Below, piece by piece: positions 1-5,609 of a DNA stretch of 5,835 bases. The position numbers and the translations under genes were made by a program. The first letter of the stretch is position 1. The number at the start of each line of letters is the position of its first letter. The stretch is from Bacillota bacterium (GTDB lineage Bacteria > Bacillota > Dethiobacteria > DTU022), in the NCBI GenBank assembly GCA_012727685.1, contig JAAYGO010000001.1, forward strand, positions 1 through 5,835, written 5' to 3'. A model generated the notes under the pieces. That model was not told the origin of the DNA, did no database searches, and worked only from the letters and a program-made list of their open reading frames with translations.

Positions 1-1312
1 TCCTAAATCTTGCCTGTTTGGGAAGAATTCTCACACAGGCTGCTAGGTCCAAAGCAATGAGCCCAGATGAAGCCGTGATTTCCAGAGGCGGCTCCTCTTC
101 GACAAAGTTATTAAGCTCATACACAAGTTCAAAGGGCCCGGCGTCGGTGGAGAGGATATTTACTTTATCGGATGCCAGGCGGATCTTGCCCTTGCCCAGC
201 AGCCGAAAACGCACGTTGTTTTGGAACGTCCCGTGCTTGCCGCTGTAAAGGAAGCTGATAACTCCCTCCTGCGGGGGGTTTTCCTGGATTTGCACCTCAG
301 CCTCCACATTTTGGCCCCGTAAGGACGAAGCCCCTACCAGGACCTCACTAGAAAAAATGGAGATCCTTGCAGTCAGGTCAGGACGGTCCACGGGAGCACC
401 ATTTTTTAGCTCGACCATGCGCGCCCATACCCGCTGCTTTTGACCGTATTTGAGCGCATTGCCAAAATCCTTGCCGATGACCATCTGATAGGCTGGGGCT
501 TCTTCGTCGTTTGAGGCTTCGTCTCCTGACGAGCCAGCCGTCGCTCCTGCCGCTCCTGCTCCTGCCGCCGCAACGGCCAGCCCCAGTAGTCCGATGACAA
601 TTGCAGCTGCCACCGATGTGCTTGTATCTCCGGCAGTCCCAGAGGCGTCTGTATTAATAATGCTCGATAATCCGCCGCTCTTGACCATTACACGGTCGAT
701 CTTATAACTGATATCGCCAAGATTAAGCGGCAGGTTCTTAGCGCTCTCTTCACTTCGACTCTTTGGTGTCAGGGGGATGGAAGAGTGATCCCAGGCCAAG
801 AATCCTGCCACGTCAGCCTCTCTGATATAGGTATCTCCGGCAACCTCAATCCATTGGTCTTCATGGGCCTCAGGGACATATGTCTCCCTGCTGCCTTTAA
901 CATAGGCCTGGGAGGCCCACAGCAGCGTTGCCGCAGTCTCATGATCCTTATCCCGTTCATAGCGAACTGTAAGATCCACGTTATAGGAAAGCCTGTAATA
1001 ATCGTCTTCCCAATTGAAAGTGGTAGAGATATTCGCGTTTTTTCCCAACTCAACAATAACTTCTTCATTCAAAGGCACAATCGGGCTGCCGCCTGGCGCC
1101 ACAAATTTTTCCAGCTTAATTGCAATTGCCTGCGGGGGGTTCTCAATCATCATCTCAGACAGCAGACCCCCGGCCCGGGGATCGTTGGGATTGATCCCGT
1201 AAGCCTCATATACATTCTGCCATTTTTCTGCCGCTTGTGCCGTAAGTCCCGTCCCGATCATAAAAAAGAGTCCTGTCAAGAGAAGAATTGCTAAAACCTG
1301 TTTCCTTATCAT
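1..1312 (-). CDS. Large exported/membrane-anchored protein of unknown function, partial (C-terminus beyond window)
   Basis: The frame is open without a stop from the ATG at 1312-1310 to the window edge, 437 codons. Residues 1-28 form a signal peptide: basic MIRK, a Leu/Ile-rich core, then an AQA-A cleavage-like site. Residues 29-215 look soluble, with many beta-type alternating stretches. Residues 233-256 are a hydrophobic Ala/Gly/Leu segment that runs into an Ala-Gly-Ser and then acidic linker (SSGDEASNDEE). Residues 275-437 are again beta-rich and Ig-like in flavour. The segment could be a membrane span or merely a flexible linker. The start is well supported: AAAGGAGG lies 7 nt upstream, and ATGA overlaps the stop of the preceding gene, which implies translational coupling. 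It is the last visible operon gene. The motif ENPPQ occurs twice, at residues 57-61 and 344-348. I recognise no family. It could be a cell-surface or adhesion-like protein, but nothing proves that. Confidence 0.85.
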   Translation of the reverse strand, partial: MIRKQVLAILLLTGLFFMIGTGLTAQAAEKWQNVYEAYGINPNDPRAGGLLSEMMIENPPQAIAIKLEKFVAPGGSPIVPLNEEVIVELGKNANISTTFNWEDDYYRLSYNVDLTVRYERDKDHETAATLLWASQAYVKGSRETYVPEAHEDQWIEVAGDTYIREADVAGFLAWDHSSIPLTPKSRSEESAKNLPLNLGDISYKIDRVMVKSGGLSSIINTDASGTAGDTSTSVAAAIVIGLLGLAVAAAGAGAAGATAGSSGDEASNDEEAPAYQMVIGKDFGNALKYGQKQRVWARMVELKNGAPVDRPDLTARISIFSSEVLVGASSLRGQNVEAEVQIQENPPQEGVISFLYSGKHGTFQNNVRFRLLGKGKIRLASDKVNILSTDAGPFELVYELNNFVEEEPPLEITASSGLIALDLAACVRILPKQARFR

Positions 1313-1782
1313 GATTCCGCCTCCTTTGCACGACCGGCAATAATGTATAGAATGATTCCTGCAAGCACCGCCGGTATGCCGAGGATATATCCGGCGCCGG
1401 TTAAACGAACAGCCGACAGCGGCACACCTATGGCAAAGCCCGCAGCCGTTCCCGCGATGATACGATTGACCGCGCCGGTGTTAAGATTCCTCTTTGCAGC
1501 CTTTTGGGGCATAAGAGTTCCGAGGAAGTTTCGCAGGAAACCCGCTCTGCCTGACAAAGCCCGCAGGGACAATAGAAGCGCTGCAATGCCCACCATGCTG
1601 TTTTGGAGCGAGGCGGTACCCGTCATGAAGTTGTAGCCTATCAGAGCGGCTCCCACACCCATGAGCACAGGCGCAAACTGTGCCAGGCTTTTTGCTCCAA
1701 GAGCCGGTAAAATTTTTTTGAGGCCGCTGCCGATGCCTTCAAAGGGCTTTTGCCCGCGGGTCAGCGGCATCACGAGAGACAT
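1309..1782 (-). CDS. C-terminal part of a frameshifted zinc-ribbon multi-helix membrane protein
   Basis: This is the downstream half of the gene that begins at 2261. It encodes about 157 residues with four hydrophobic segments, near AQFAPVLMGVGAALIGYNFM, NSMVGIAALLLSLRAL, IIAGTAAGFAIGVPLSAVRL and GYILGIPAVLAGIILYIIAG, and ends in a short charged tail (AKEAES). Taken alone it would start at the ATG at 1782-1780, whose A is the last base of the upstream stop (TGATG), or at the TTG at 1785. No convincing ribosome site sits at the right distance; the nearest purine run is about 17 nt away. It starts in the middle of a hydrophobic stretch that continues from the upstream fragment. I therefore read it as the rest of one protein of about 317 residues, although true coupling of two genes through TGATG is possible. 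Its stop overlaps the next ATG by four bases (ATGA). Confidence 0.75.
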   Translation of the reverse strand: MSLVMPLTRGQKPFEGIGSGLKKILPALGAKSLAQFAPVLMGVGAALIGYNFMTGTASLQNSMVGIAALLLSLRALSGRAGFLRNFLGTLMPQKAAKRNLNTGAVNRIIAGTAAGFAIGVPLSAVRLTGAGYILGIPAVLAGIILYIIAGRAKEAES

Positions 1783-2261
1783 CAAAAGTAGGCGAACACA
1801 CCCTTACCCAATACGCCGCCCATGACTCCAAAAAGGCCACCGGATGTTCCGCCCTGCGCAAAAGTCAGGAACGAAAGCAACTTAACGGGCATGGGGTTGA
1901 CGCCCAGCAGGGGCAGCAGCATCAGGATAAACCAGGTAAGAGCCAGAATCAGCGCAGGAATCCAGCGCTTTTTATCCTTAAACGCCGCGCCAAAGCCGCG
2001 AAACAGCCCCGTAAGTCCCTGAAGCAAGCACTTGAGCGGGTCTATTGTAGTAGAAAAATCCTGCGGCAGAGAGTGTGCAAAGCAGACTTCTCCGGCGCTC
2101 GCCGATGCTAAGACTGCATTTGCGGTCATTTTTACCGCCGTGCCCACTGACGGTACAGCAAGTGTCTTATCACCGGCGGCCTGCGTTTCCGTGCCGCAGG
2201 AGGCGCAAAATTTAACGCCTGGCTTAAGCTGTGTTCCGCAGTTTTTACAGAACTTACTCAT
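1782..2261 (-). CDS. N-terminal part of a frameshifted zinc-ribbon multi-helix membrane protein
   Basis: The fragment is 159 residues. The N-terminus is a zinc ribbon with Cys5-X2-Cys8 and Cys19-X2-Cys22 (FCKNCG, FCASCG), the common short cytoplasmic metal-binding module of many Firmicute membrane proteins. A linker of about 70 residues follows, then a basic stretch (FKDKKRW), a membrane segment at about 101-121, and a second hydrophobic stretch from about 140 that is cut off by TGA at 1784-1782. The next frame resumes at once with LMSLVMPL and keeps the helix hydrophobic. One extra T in the TTTT run (plus-strand A 1784-1787) would give ...FAYFLMSLVMPL and a 317-residue protein with about six helices. 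The start ATG at 2261 has AGAGGGGG about 7 nt upstream and lies 15 nt after the small exported peptide gene, within the same operon. The function is unknown. Confidence 0.8.
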   Translation of the reverse strand: MSKFCKNCGTQLKPGVKFCASCGTETQAAGDKTLAVPSVGTAVKMTANAVLASASAGEVCFAHSLPQDFSTTIDPLKCLLQGLTGLFRGFGAAFKDKKRWIPALILALTWFILMLLPLLGVNPMPVKLLSFLTFAQGGTSGGLFGVMGGVLGKGVFAYF

Positions 2262-2276
2262 TATCGAACCCCCTCT

Positions 2277-2456
2277 TTAAAAATTTTCCTTAATTTGCGC
2301 CCAGCCGTCTGCGTTTTCATGGTCTATGACCTTTGCAAGCACCCAGGCGTACATATTCCTTTTTCCCTTGTCAAGCAACTCCGTTGCCATCGCAGACAAG
2401 GGTAAACAAGTTGCCGCAATAATTGCGGCTGTGAACAGCAATTCGAATCTTCGCAT
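2277..2456 (-). CDS. Small exported peptide (59 residues), unknown function
   Basis: The short frame has a clear signal peptide: MRRFE, a hydrophobic core of about 16 residues (LLFTAAIIAATCLPL), and a SAMA-T cleavage-like site near residue 24. The predicted mature part is about 35 residues, charged and aromatic (TELLDKGKRNMYAWVLAKVI and on to a C-terminal KENF). The frame stays open back to 2522, but the ATG at 2456-2454 is preferred. It has AAAGGA 6 nt upstream and puts the signal sequence at the true N-terminus, whereas the longer form would overlap the zinc-ribbon gene upstream and bury the signal. It lies 22 nt after the stop of that gene and 15 nt before the next, so it is an operon member. 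The cysteine in the hydrophobic core (residue 17) is followed by LPLSA, so a lipobox is not convincing. The mature peptide has no Cys and no recognised family. Confidence 0.72.
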   Translation of the reverse strand: MRRFELLFTAAIIAATCLPLSAMATELLDKGKRNMYAWVLAKVIDHENADGWAQIKENF

Positions 2457-2478
2457 ATTGATCCTTTCTGCCAATCGG

Positions 2479-3162
2479 TTATTTGAGCAGCGGGCATTTG
2501 CACCGGAAACAGGTGTCCTCACTTATGTCGCACAATGTCCCGCAGGCGTTGCAGGGAATAAATTTATCGCCGGTTTTGTCATATTTCTCGTAGGAGTTGA
2601 GTCCGGCGTGGTGACGCACCCGGTCGCCGATCTGGTAATAGTTATACAGGGTATCGCTGTTTTGAGATTTGATGGTGTGCCGTTTCCCCTGGTCGCTTCG
2701 TATGATGACGGAATACTCCAGATAGTCCTCATATTGGACATTACCGTCGCCGTAATCGTGCCGTTTGGTTTTCTTTTTAATTTTCTTATCCTCCACCGTG
2801 TCGTCCCAGGTCTTACTGCGCTTTCTGCCCAGTATCTGAAACAGCGCGATTACTAAAAACATGCCGCCGATCCCAAGGCCGATATAGAGCGATTGGGGAT
2901 TGCTCATATCTTCTACACCCATCTCGCCTGCAATGTAAAAACCAGCGACAGCGGCAACGGCAAGAATCATGGAAAATATAGCCGCCCAGCGGTTGCTGTT
3001 TTTGATGTATTTGGCGGAGGCCGGGTCGTTGATGCGGGGCGAGAATCCGCGCAGACCCGCGGGCTGCGGCACAGTTTGGAATGCCTGGTTGATCCCGCTG
3101 CCGCAAGCGGGACAAAACCTTGTGCTTTCCGATATTTGTGTTCCGCATTTTGCGCAATACAT
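2479..3162 (-). CDS. Membrane protein with a zinc ribbon at each end
   Basis: The product is 227 residues. An N-terminal zinc ribbon has Cys3-X2-Cys6 and Cys17-X2-Cys20 (YCAKCG, FCPACG). Two membrane segments lie at about 60-78 and 91-111. A strongly basic stretch follows (GRKRSK, then KKIKKKTKR at about 126-134), then a mixed beta-type domain at 135-200 with a GDRVRHH and EKYDK region. A C-terminal second ribbon has Cys204-X2-Cys207 and Cys218-X2-Cys221, with further Cys at 211 and 223, ending CPLLK. The basic residues after the second helix suggest both termini are cytoplasmic, so both ribbons would face the same compartment. The start at 3162 is firm: AGGAGG lies 8 nt upstream. Another ATG at 3169 in a different frame sits only 1 nt from that site. 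The gene follows the 172-residue gene after 54 nt and precedes the small exported peptide. Zinc binding is inferred from the motifs, and the cellular role is unknown. Confidence 0.85.
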   Translation of the reverse strand: MYCAKCGTQISESTRFCPACGSGINQAFQTVPQPAGLRGFSPRINDPASAKYIKNSNRWAAIFSMILAVAAVAGFYIAGEMGVEDMSNPQSLYIGLGIGGMFLVIALFQILGRKRSKTWDDTVEDKKIKKKTKRHDYGDGNVQYEDYLEYSVIIRSDQGKRHTIKSQNSDTLYNYYQIGDRVRHHAGLNSYEKYDKTGDKFIPCNACGTLCDISEDTCFRCKCPLLK

Positions 3163-3216
3163 AATTCATTCCTCCTGTCCTTCAGAATGCTTATGATTCA
3201 CTTTCAATCCCTCCCA

Positions 3217-3735
3217 TTAAAATAGCAATGTCGGCGTGATTCCTGTTTCATAACGGAATCTTTCGGAGATTTCCGCTATCGTCGGCGGATCGATCGCCGG
3301 GCGCAGAAGCCGGATATTCTGCGCCCGCTTTTCCGTGCCGTAGGTGAAGGAAATGAAATCACTCCCTATCTCCACTGCTCGAAGCTGGATGCCACCCTGG
3401 TTGAATTTAATGATTTTCTCGTCCAGCAGAATGCCGAAATAAGAGATAATCGCCTCGATATTTTCAGTGTTCTCCGATTTCTCCGTGGCATCGGCTTCAT
3501 CGCTGATGACGGCGGTACTGATGTGCAGGATTTGGTTTTCGGCAATGAGTCGCGCCGTTTGTAGTTTTTTGTATTCCCGTATCCAAAAGACGGCCGAGTA
3601 TACGCTTGCCGGAATGCTGACCGGCAACAACATCCATATCGGAATATCAGGAATGAATATCCCGCATACGACAATTGAAAAGCTGACAGCAAGTCCAAAG
3701 CCTGTAATAATAGCGAAAGTATTTTTTCTTTTCAT
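3217..3735 (-). CDS. Two-helix membrane protein with a cytoplasmic C-terminal domain, unknown function
   Basis: The product is 172 residues and the first gene after the operon promoter. A basic MKRKN leads into two membrane segments at about 7-28 and 32-52, joined by a very short turn (IPDIPIW). A basic WIREYKK follows, so a helical hairpin with both ends inside is likely. An acidic linker (EADATEKSENTEN, about 80-92) connects to a domain with alternating hydrophobic strands that ends in an IDPPTIAEISERF helix and TPTLLF. I recognise no family. Start choice is slightly unusual. The ATG at 3735 has only a weak GAAAGA nearby, while the strong AAAAGGAG lies about 19 nt upstream and is better spaced (8 nt) for an in-frame CTG at 3747. 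Initiation at CTG would add only four residues (LKEI). Membership in the operon is inferred from common strand and short gaps. Confidence 0.78.
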   Translation of the reverse strand: MKRKNTFAIITGFGLAVSFSIVVCGIFIPDIPIWMLLPVSIPASVYSAVFWIREYKKLQTARLIAENQILHISTAVISDEADATEKSENTENIEAIISYFGILLDEKIIKFNQGGIQLRAVEIGSDFISFTYGTEKRAQNIRLLRPAIDPPTIAEISERFRYETGITPTLLF

Positions 3736-3791
3736 TATTTCTTTCAGATATATCTCTCCTTTTTACGGCAAGCGTTTCACCCATCGGGGAC

Positions 3792-3800
3792 AGTATAGCA
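3792..3800 (-). promoter_or_regulatory. Extended -10 promoter of the five-gene operon
   Basis: On the minus strand TGCTATACT matches an extended -10 element (TGn followed by TATAAT, 5 of 6). No good -35 hexamer occurs 16-18 bp upstream, which is tolerable for an extended -10 promoter. It lies between the terminator of the regulator gene and the first operon gene, about 57 bp before that gene's ATG. It is the only good candidate in that gap. Confidence 0.5.
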
Positions 3801-3808
3801 ACTTGCAC

Positions 3809-3840
3809 ATGGGAAAAACCCATCCAAACAGGTAGGTTTG
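3809..3840. repeat. Two adjacent small inverted repeats just upstream of the operon -10 (operator candidates)
   Basis: The plus strand reads atggg-aaaaa-cccat (3809-3823), followed directly by caaac-aggtag-gtttg (3825-3840). Each has perfect 5-bp arms. Together they fill the region where the -35 element and any activator site of the operon promoter would lie. Binding by the upstream LuxR-type regulator is a guess from position alone. Such short palindromes also arise by chance. Confidence 0.35.
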
Positions 3841-3843
3841 CAC

Positions 3844-3873
3844 AAAAAAGCCCCCACCTTTTCGGGTAGGGGC
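3844..3873 (-). terminator. Intrinsic terminator after the MFS-LuxR gene
   Basis: On the minus strand GCCCCTACC, loop CGAAAA, GGTGGGGGC forms a 9-bp GC-rich stem with one G-U pair, followed directly by TTTTTT. It begins 27 nt after the TAG at 3902-3900, so it should end the regulator transcript and separate it from the downstream operon. Confidence 0.88.
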
Positions 3874-3899
3874 GGACATTTCATCGCTTTGGGCGAACG

Positions 3900-4430
3900 C
3901 TATTTGGGCGGGAACTCATTTTCTCCTTTTTTCAATATGCTGCAAATTAACTCCGTTCGGCTTTGAACATTAAACTTATAATAGATATTTTTGATATAAT
4001 ACTTGACTGTGTTTTCACTAATGTCAAGCTCCGCCGCGATCATCCTGCCTGTTTTCCCCTGAAGCAGCAGGGTGGCGACTTGATTTTCCCGTTTTGACAG
4101 CTTCCCGAATTTGGCCGCGTATTCCATCTGGGCGGCCTGCTCCTGTTCGCTCATTTTAGAGAGTACGGTCAGATATGCGTGGTCTTTCAGCAAAGAAGAC
4201 AGATGCTTATGTAAAGGAGGCAAGAGGGCAAGCGTCACGCAGACCACGGTAAGCGCCAGCAGCGTGGGATTCGGACTGTTCGTATCCGCTGACAGGATGA
4301 CATTGCCAATCAGCCCACCCAATAGAATGCCCAACACATTTGCGGAAAGGCCAATCCCAAAAACCCGGGCAGGGTTTTTATGAAATTCTAACATCTCGCC
4401 GAGGATGCTCCACCAAAACAGATCAAACAC
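3900..4430 (-). CDS. C-terminal part of a frameshifted MFS-LuxR transcriptional regulator (last helices plus LuxR HTH)
   Basis: The fragment is 176 residues if begun at the GTG at 4430, but the frame has no ribosome site and opens inside a hydrophobic segment (VFDLFWWSILGEMLEF). It carries the last two membrane segments at about 24-46 and 56-73, a linker, then a LuxR/GerE helix-turn-helix at about 111-166. That domain shows the family hallmarks: LSKREN start, LLLQGKT, IAAELDISENTVKYYIKNIY recognition region, and KFNVQSRTEL. It binds DNA in the cytoplasm. Together with the upstream fragment it makes one protein of about 479 residues, the usual size of regulators that join a 12-helix MFS-like sensor to a LuxR tail. 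No phosphoacceptor receiver domain is present, so control is presumably by a membrane signal. The transcript ends at the terminator at 3873-3844. The operon downstream is a plausible target. Confidence 0.88.
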   Translation of the reverse strand: MFDLFWWSILGEMLEFHKNPARVFGIGLSANVLGILLGGLIGNVILSADTNSPNPTLLALTVVCVTLALLPPLHKHLSSLLKDHAYLTVLSKMSEQEQAAQMEYAAKFGKLSKRENQVATLLLQGKTGRMIAAELDISENTVKYYIKNIYYKFNVQSRTELICSILKKGENEFPPK

Positions 4431-5338
4431 CCACAGGCCCCCAGCATCAGTGTGTTGACCACAAAATAACTGGCCGCCCCACGGTCAAGACCCATGAAAC
4501 CGATAAAGGAAAGACCAATCATTGCGGTGGCAACATAGAGAATATAAGCCCGGTTCATTCGCCGGGACAGGTTTCTCATAACAAAAAGCGCGACGATATA
4601 AGGAACAGCCCAATACCAGCTTGTTAAGCCTTCAAGATGCACAAATGCGGGGTTCACCACCTCATACATGAGCCCCGAGTTGATGGTGATAATCACAATA
4701 AACAAGCATAAAAAAAGCAGAAGCCTCGCAATGCCTACGGGATTCTCCCTCTGTTCGGTGGAAGTGGAGGAAACTGCGTTATCATCTGCCGGAAGCTTTA
4801 GGGCAAGCACGAAGGCACCCAGTAGCATCAGCATGGCCAATGCCAATCCTGCTTGTGGCGATAAATGAATGGCCGCCATATTGCAGAGTATCATGAGGAC
4901 ATTGGATAAGATCAGCATATCCGCGACCGTTTTAATCCGCTCGTTTTTCGGCGTGCCGCTTTTTAAATAAAATGCCCAGGCTGCCACGCAGCCTCCAGCC
5001 AGAAACGAACCCACGATGATTCCAGCAGCCCAGAATACAGACGGTGGGAAGAAGAAAATCACGGAAACGGCGATGAAAAAGAGATAAGAACACAGAAACA
5101 ACCGCTTTGCCGCTTTCTTTGTTTGGATAAACAGTCCGCACAGCAGCAGACCAGCAAAAATAGCCGCAACTCCACAGAAGACCATAACGGTAGGATCGAT
5201 TTTATTAGCATCGGCAAGGGAATAGAAGATTTGACCTTCAAAGAGGAAGGCCAGCATCCATGAAGAAAACAGGGAATGGACGAGAACGGACAACCGGCGG
5301 TTGTCAAGTTGAAATGTCCTTCGGGAATCTCCAGACAT
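4388..5338 (-). CDS. N-terminal part of a frameshifted MFS-LuxR transcriptional regulator (MFS-like membrane domain)
   Basis: The fragment is 316 residues from the ATG at 5338. It has about ten membrane segments, near 16-41, 50-71, 80-97, 101-125, 138-158, 161-181, 203-222, 238-254, 264-283 and from 289. A hydrophilic central loop at 182-202 separates two six-helix bundles in the MFS pattern. The frame goes off at residue 300. After VNTLMLG it reads ACGCLICFGG and stops at 4390-4388, while the -1 frame continues GLWVFDLFWWSILGEML. One extra G in the five-G run (plus-strand C 4438-4442) restores the join exactly. The frame is open back to an ATG at 5479, which would add 47 polar residues. I prefer 5338 because AAGGATGAG precedes it and the first helix then starts at residue 16. 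No transport role should be assumed, because in this fusion family the membrane part is thought to sense. Confidence 0.82.
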   Translation of the reverse strand: MSGDSRRTFQLDNRRLSVLVHSLFSSWMLAFLFEGQIFYSLADANKIDPTVMVFCGVAAIFAGLLLCGLFIQTKKAAKRLFLCSYLFFIAVSVIFFFPPSVFWAAGIIVGSFLAGGCVAAWAFYLKSGTPKNERIKTVADMLILSNVLMILCNMAAIHLSPQAGLALAMLMLLGAFVLALKLPADDNAVSSTSTEQRENPVGIARLLLFLCLFIVIITINSGLMYEVVNPAFVHLEGLTSWYWAVPYIVALFVMRNLSRRMNRAYILYVATAMIGLSFIGFMGLDRGAASYFVVNTLMLGACGCLICFGGASSARC

Positions 5339-5384
5339 AAACTTCTCATCCTTCCACAAGGATTGCATTTTCCTCAAAAACCTG

Positions 5385-5495
5385 TCAAGTTTCTCGTTCA
5401 ATGTAACGTCGCGAACTATTGACCAGCAGAGCGGAGCATATTTTAATAAGCACATCCATGGGGTGACATTCTGGTGCATGGCTTACAACCAGCAT
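5385..5495 (-). CDS. Possible 36-residue leader ORF before the MFS-LuxR gene
   Basis: An ATG at 5495 follows GAGGTGG with 5 nt spacing, the best ribosome site in the region, and opens a 36-codon frame (MLVVSHAPECHPMDVLIKIC... ending ERET). It stops 46 nt before the preferred start of the regulator gene. It has no recognisable motif. A caveat is that the near-consensus promoter at 5539-5511 would start transcription inside this ribosome site. The ORF therefore needs either an earlier start of transcription or near-leaderless translation. It could be a leader peptide, or a mis-framed N-terminus of the regulator. Confidence 0.28.
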   Translation of the reverse strand: MLVVSHAPECHPMDVLIKICSALLVNSSRRYIERET

Positions 5496-5510
5496 TGTTG
5501 CCACCTCACA

Positions 5511-5539
5511 ATTATATTGGACTTACTACAAATTTACAA
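5511..5539 (-). promoter_or_regulatory. Near-consensus vegetative promoter for the MFS-LuxR gene
   Basis: On the minus strand TTGTAA (4 of 6 to TTGACA), a 17-bp spacer and a perfect TATAAT form a sigma-70/sigma-A type promoter. Transcription would start near 5504, giving a leader of about 165 nt to the preferred start at 5338. The direct repeats at 5520-5548 overlap it, so it is probably regulated. Confidence 0.7.
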
Positions 5540-5548
5540 TGACTTACT
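5520..5548. repeat. Pair of direct repeats (GACTTACT) 21 bp apart on the MFS-LuxR promoter
   Basis: GACTTACT occurs at 5520-5527 and 5541-5548 on the plus strand, and the match extends to GACTTACTNC. The 21-bp period is two helical turns, so both copies face the same side of the DNA. One copy lies in the spacer between -35 and -10, the other just upstream of the -35. This arrangement is typical of a dimeric regulator's operator. The binding protein is unknown. Confidence 0.5.
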
Positions 5549-5582
5549 TCTGGGAATAGTCACCGCCTGGTTATATATCACT

Positions 5583-5609
5583 ACGGCATCCGTAAATCGC
5601 GGGTGCCGT
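5583..5609 (+). terminator. Stable hairpin in the divergent intergenic region (weak terminator or leader structure)
   Basis: ACGGCATCCG, loop TAAATCG, CGGGTGCCGT gives a 10-bp stem with one wobble pair. On the plus strand it is followed by TATTCTCATT, a poor U-tract. On the minus strand no T-run follows. It may be a weak terminator, a boundary element, or a structure upstream of the plus-strand gene at 5697. Which strand it acts on is not settled by the sequence. Confidence 0.35.

Noticed and set aside
543..575. Short repeat of gctcctgccgctcctgctcc type as a tandem repeat element
   Set aside because: It is low-complexity coding sequence for the Ala/Gly-rich segment of the exported protein and is explained by amino acid composition.
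785..1294. Plus-strand open frame of 169 codons
   Set aside because: It lies antisense inside the signal-peptide protein gene, has no ribosome site and its translation shows no domain. It is a shadow frame.
2326..2856. Plus-strand open frame of 176 codons with hydrophobic stretches
   Set aside because: It spans antisense across the exported peptide gene and the double zinc-ribbon gene, whose Cys motifs and ribosome sites support the minus strand.
2813..3169. Minus-strand frame starting at ATG 3169
   Set aside because: Its ATG is only 1 nt from AGGAGG, and its product is Arg/Cys-rich noise. The zinc-ribbon frame starting at 3162 is correctly spaced.
4430..4450. Programmed -1 frameshifting in the MFS-LuxR gene
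   Set aside because: The site (CTG GGG GCC) does not fit an X-XXY-YYZ slippery heptamer, and two other genes nearby show the same type of one-base loss, so a sequence error or mutation is more likely.
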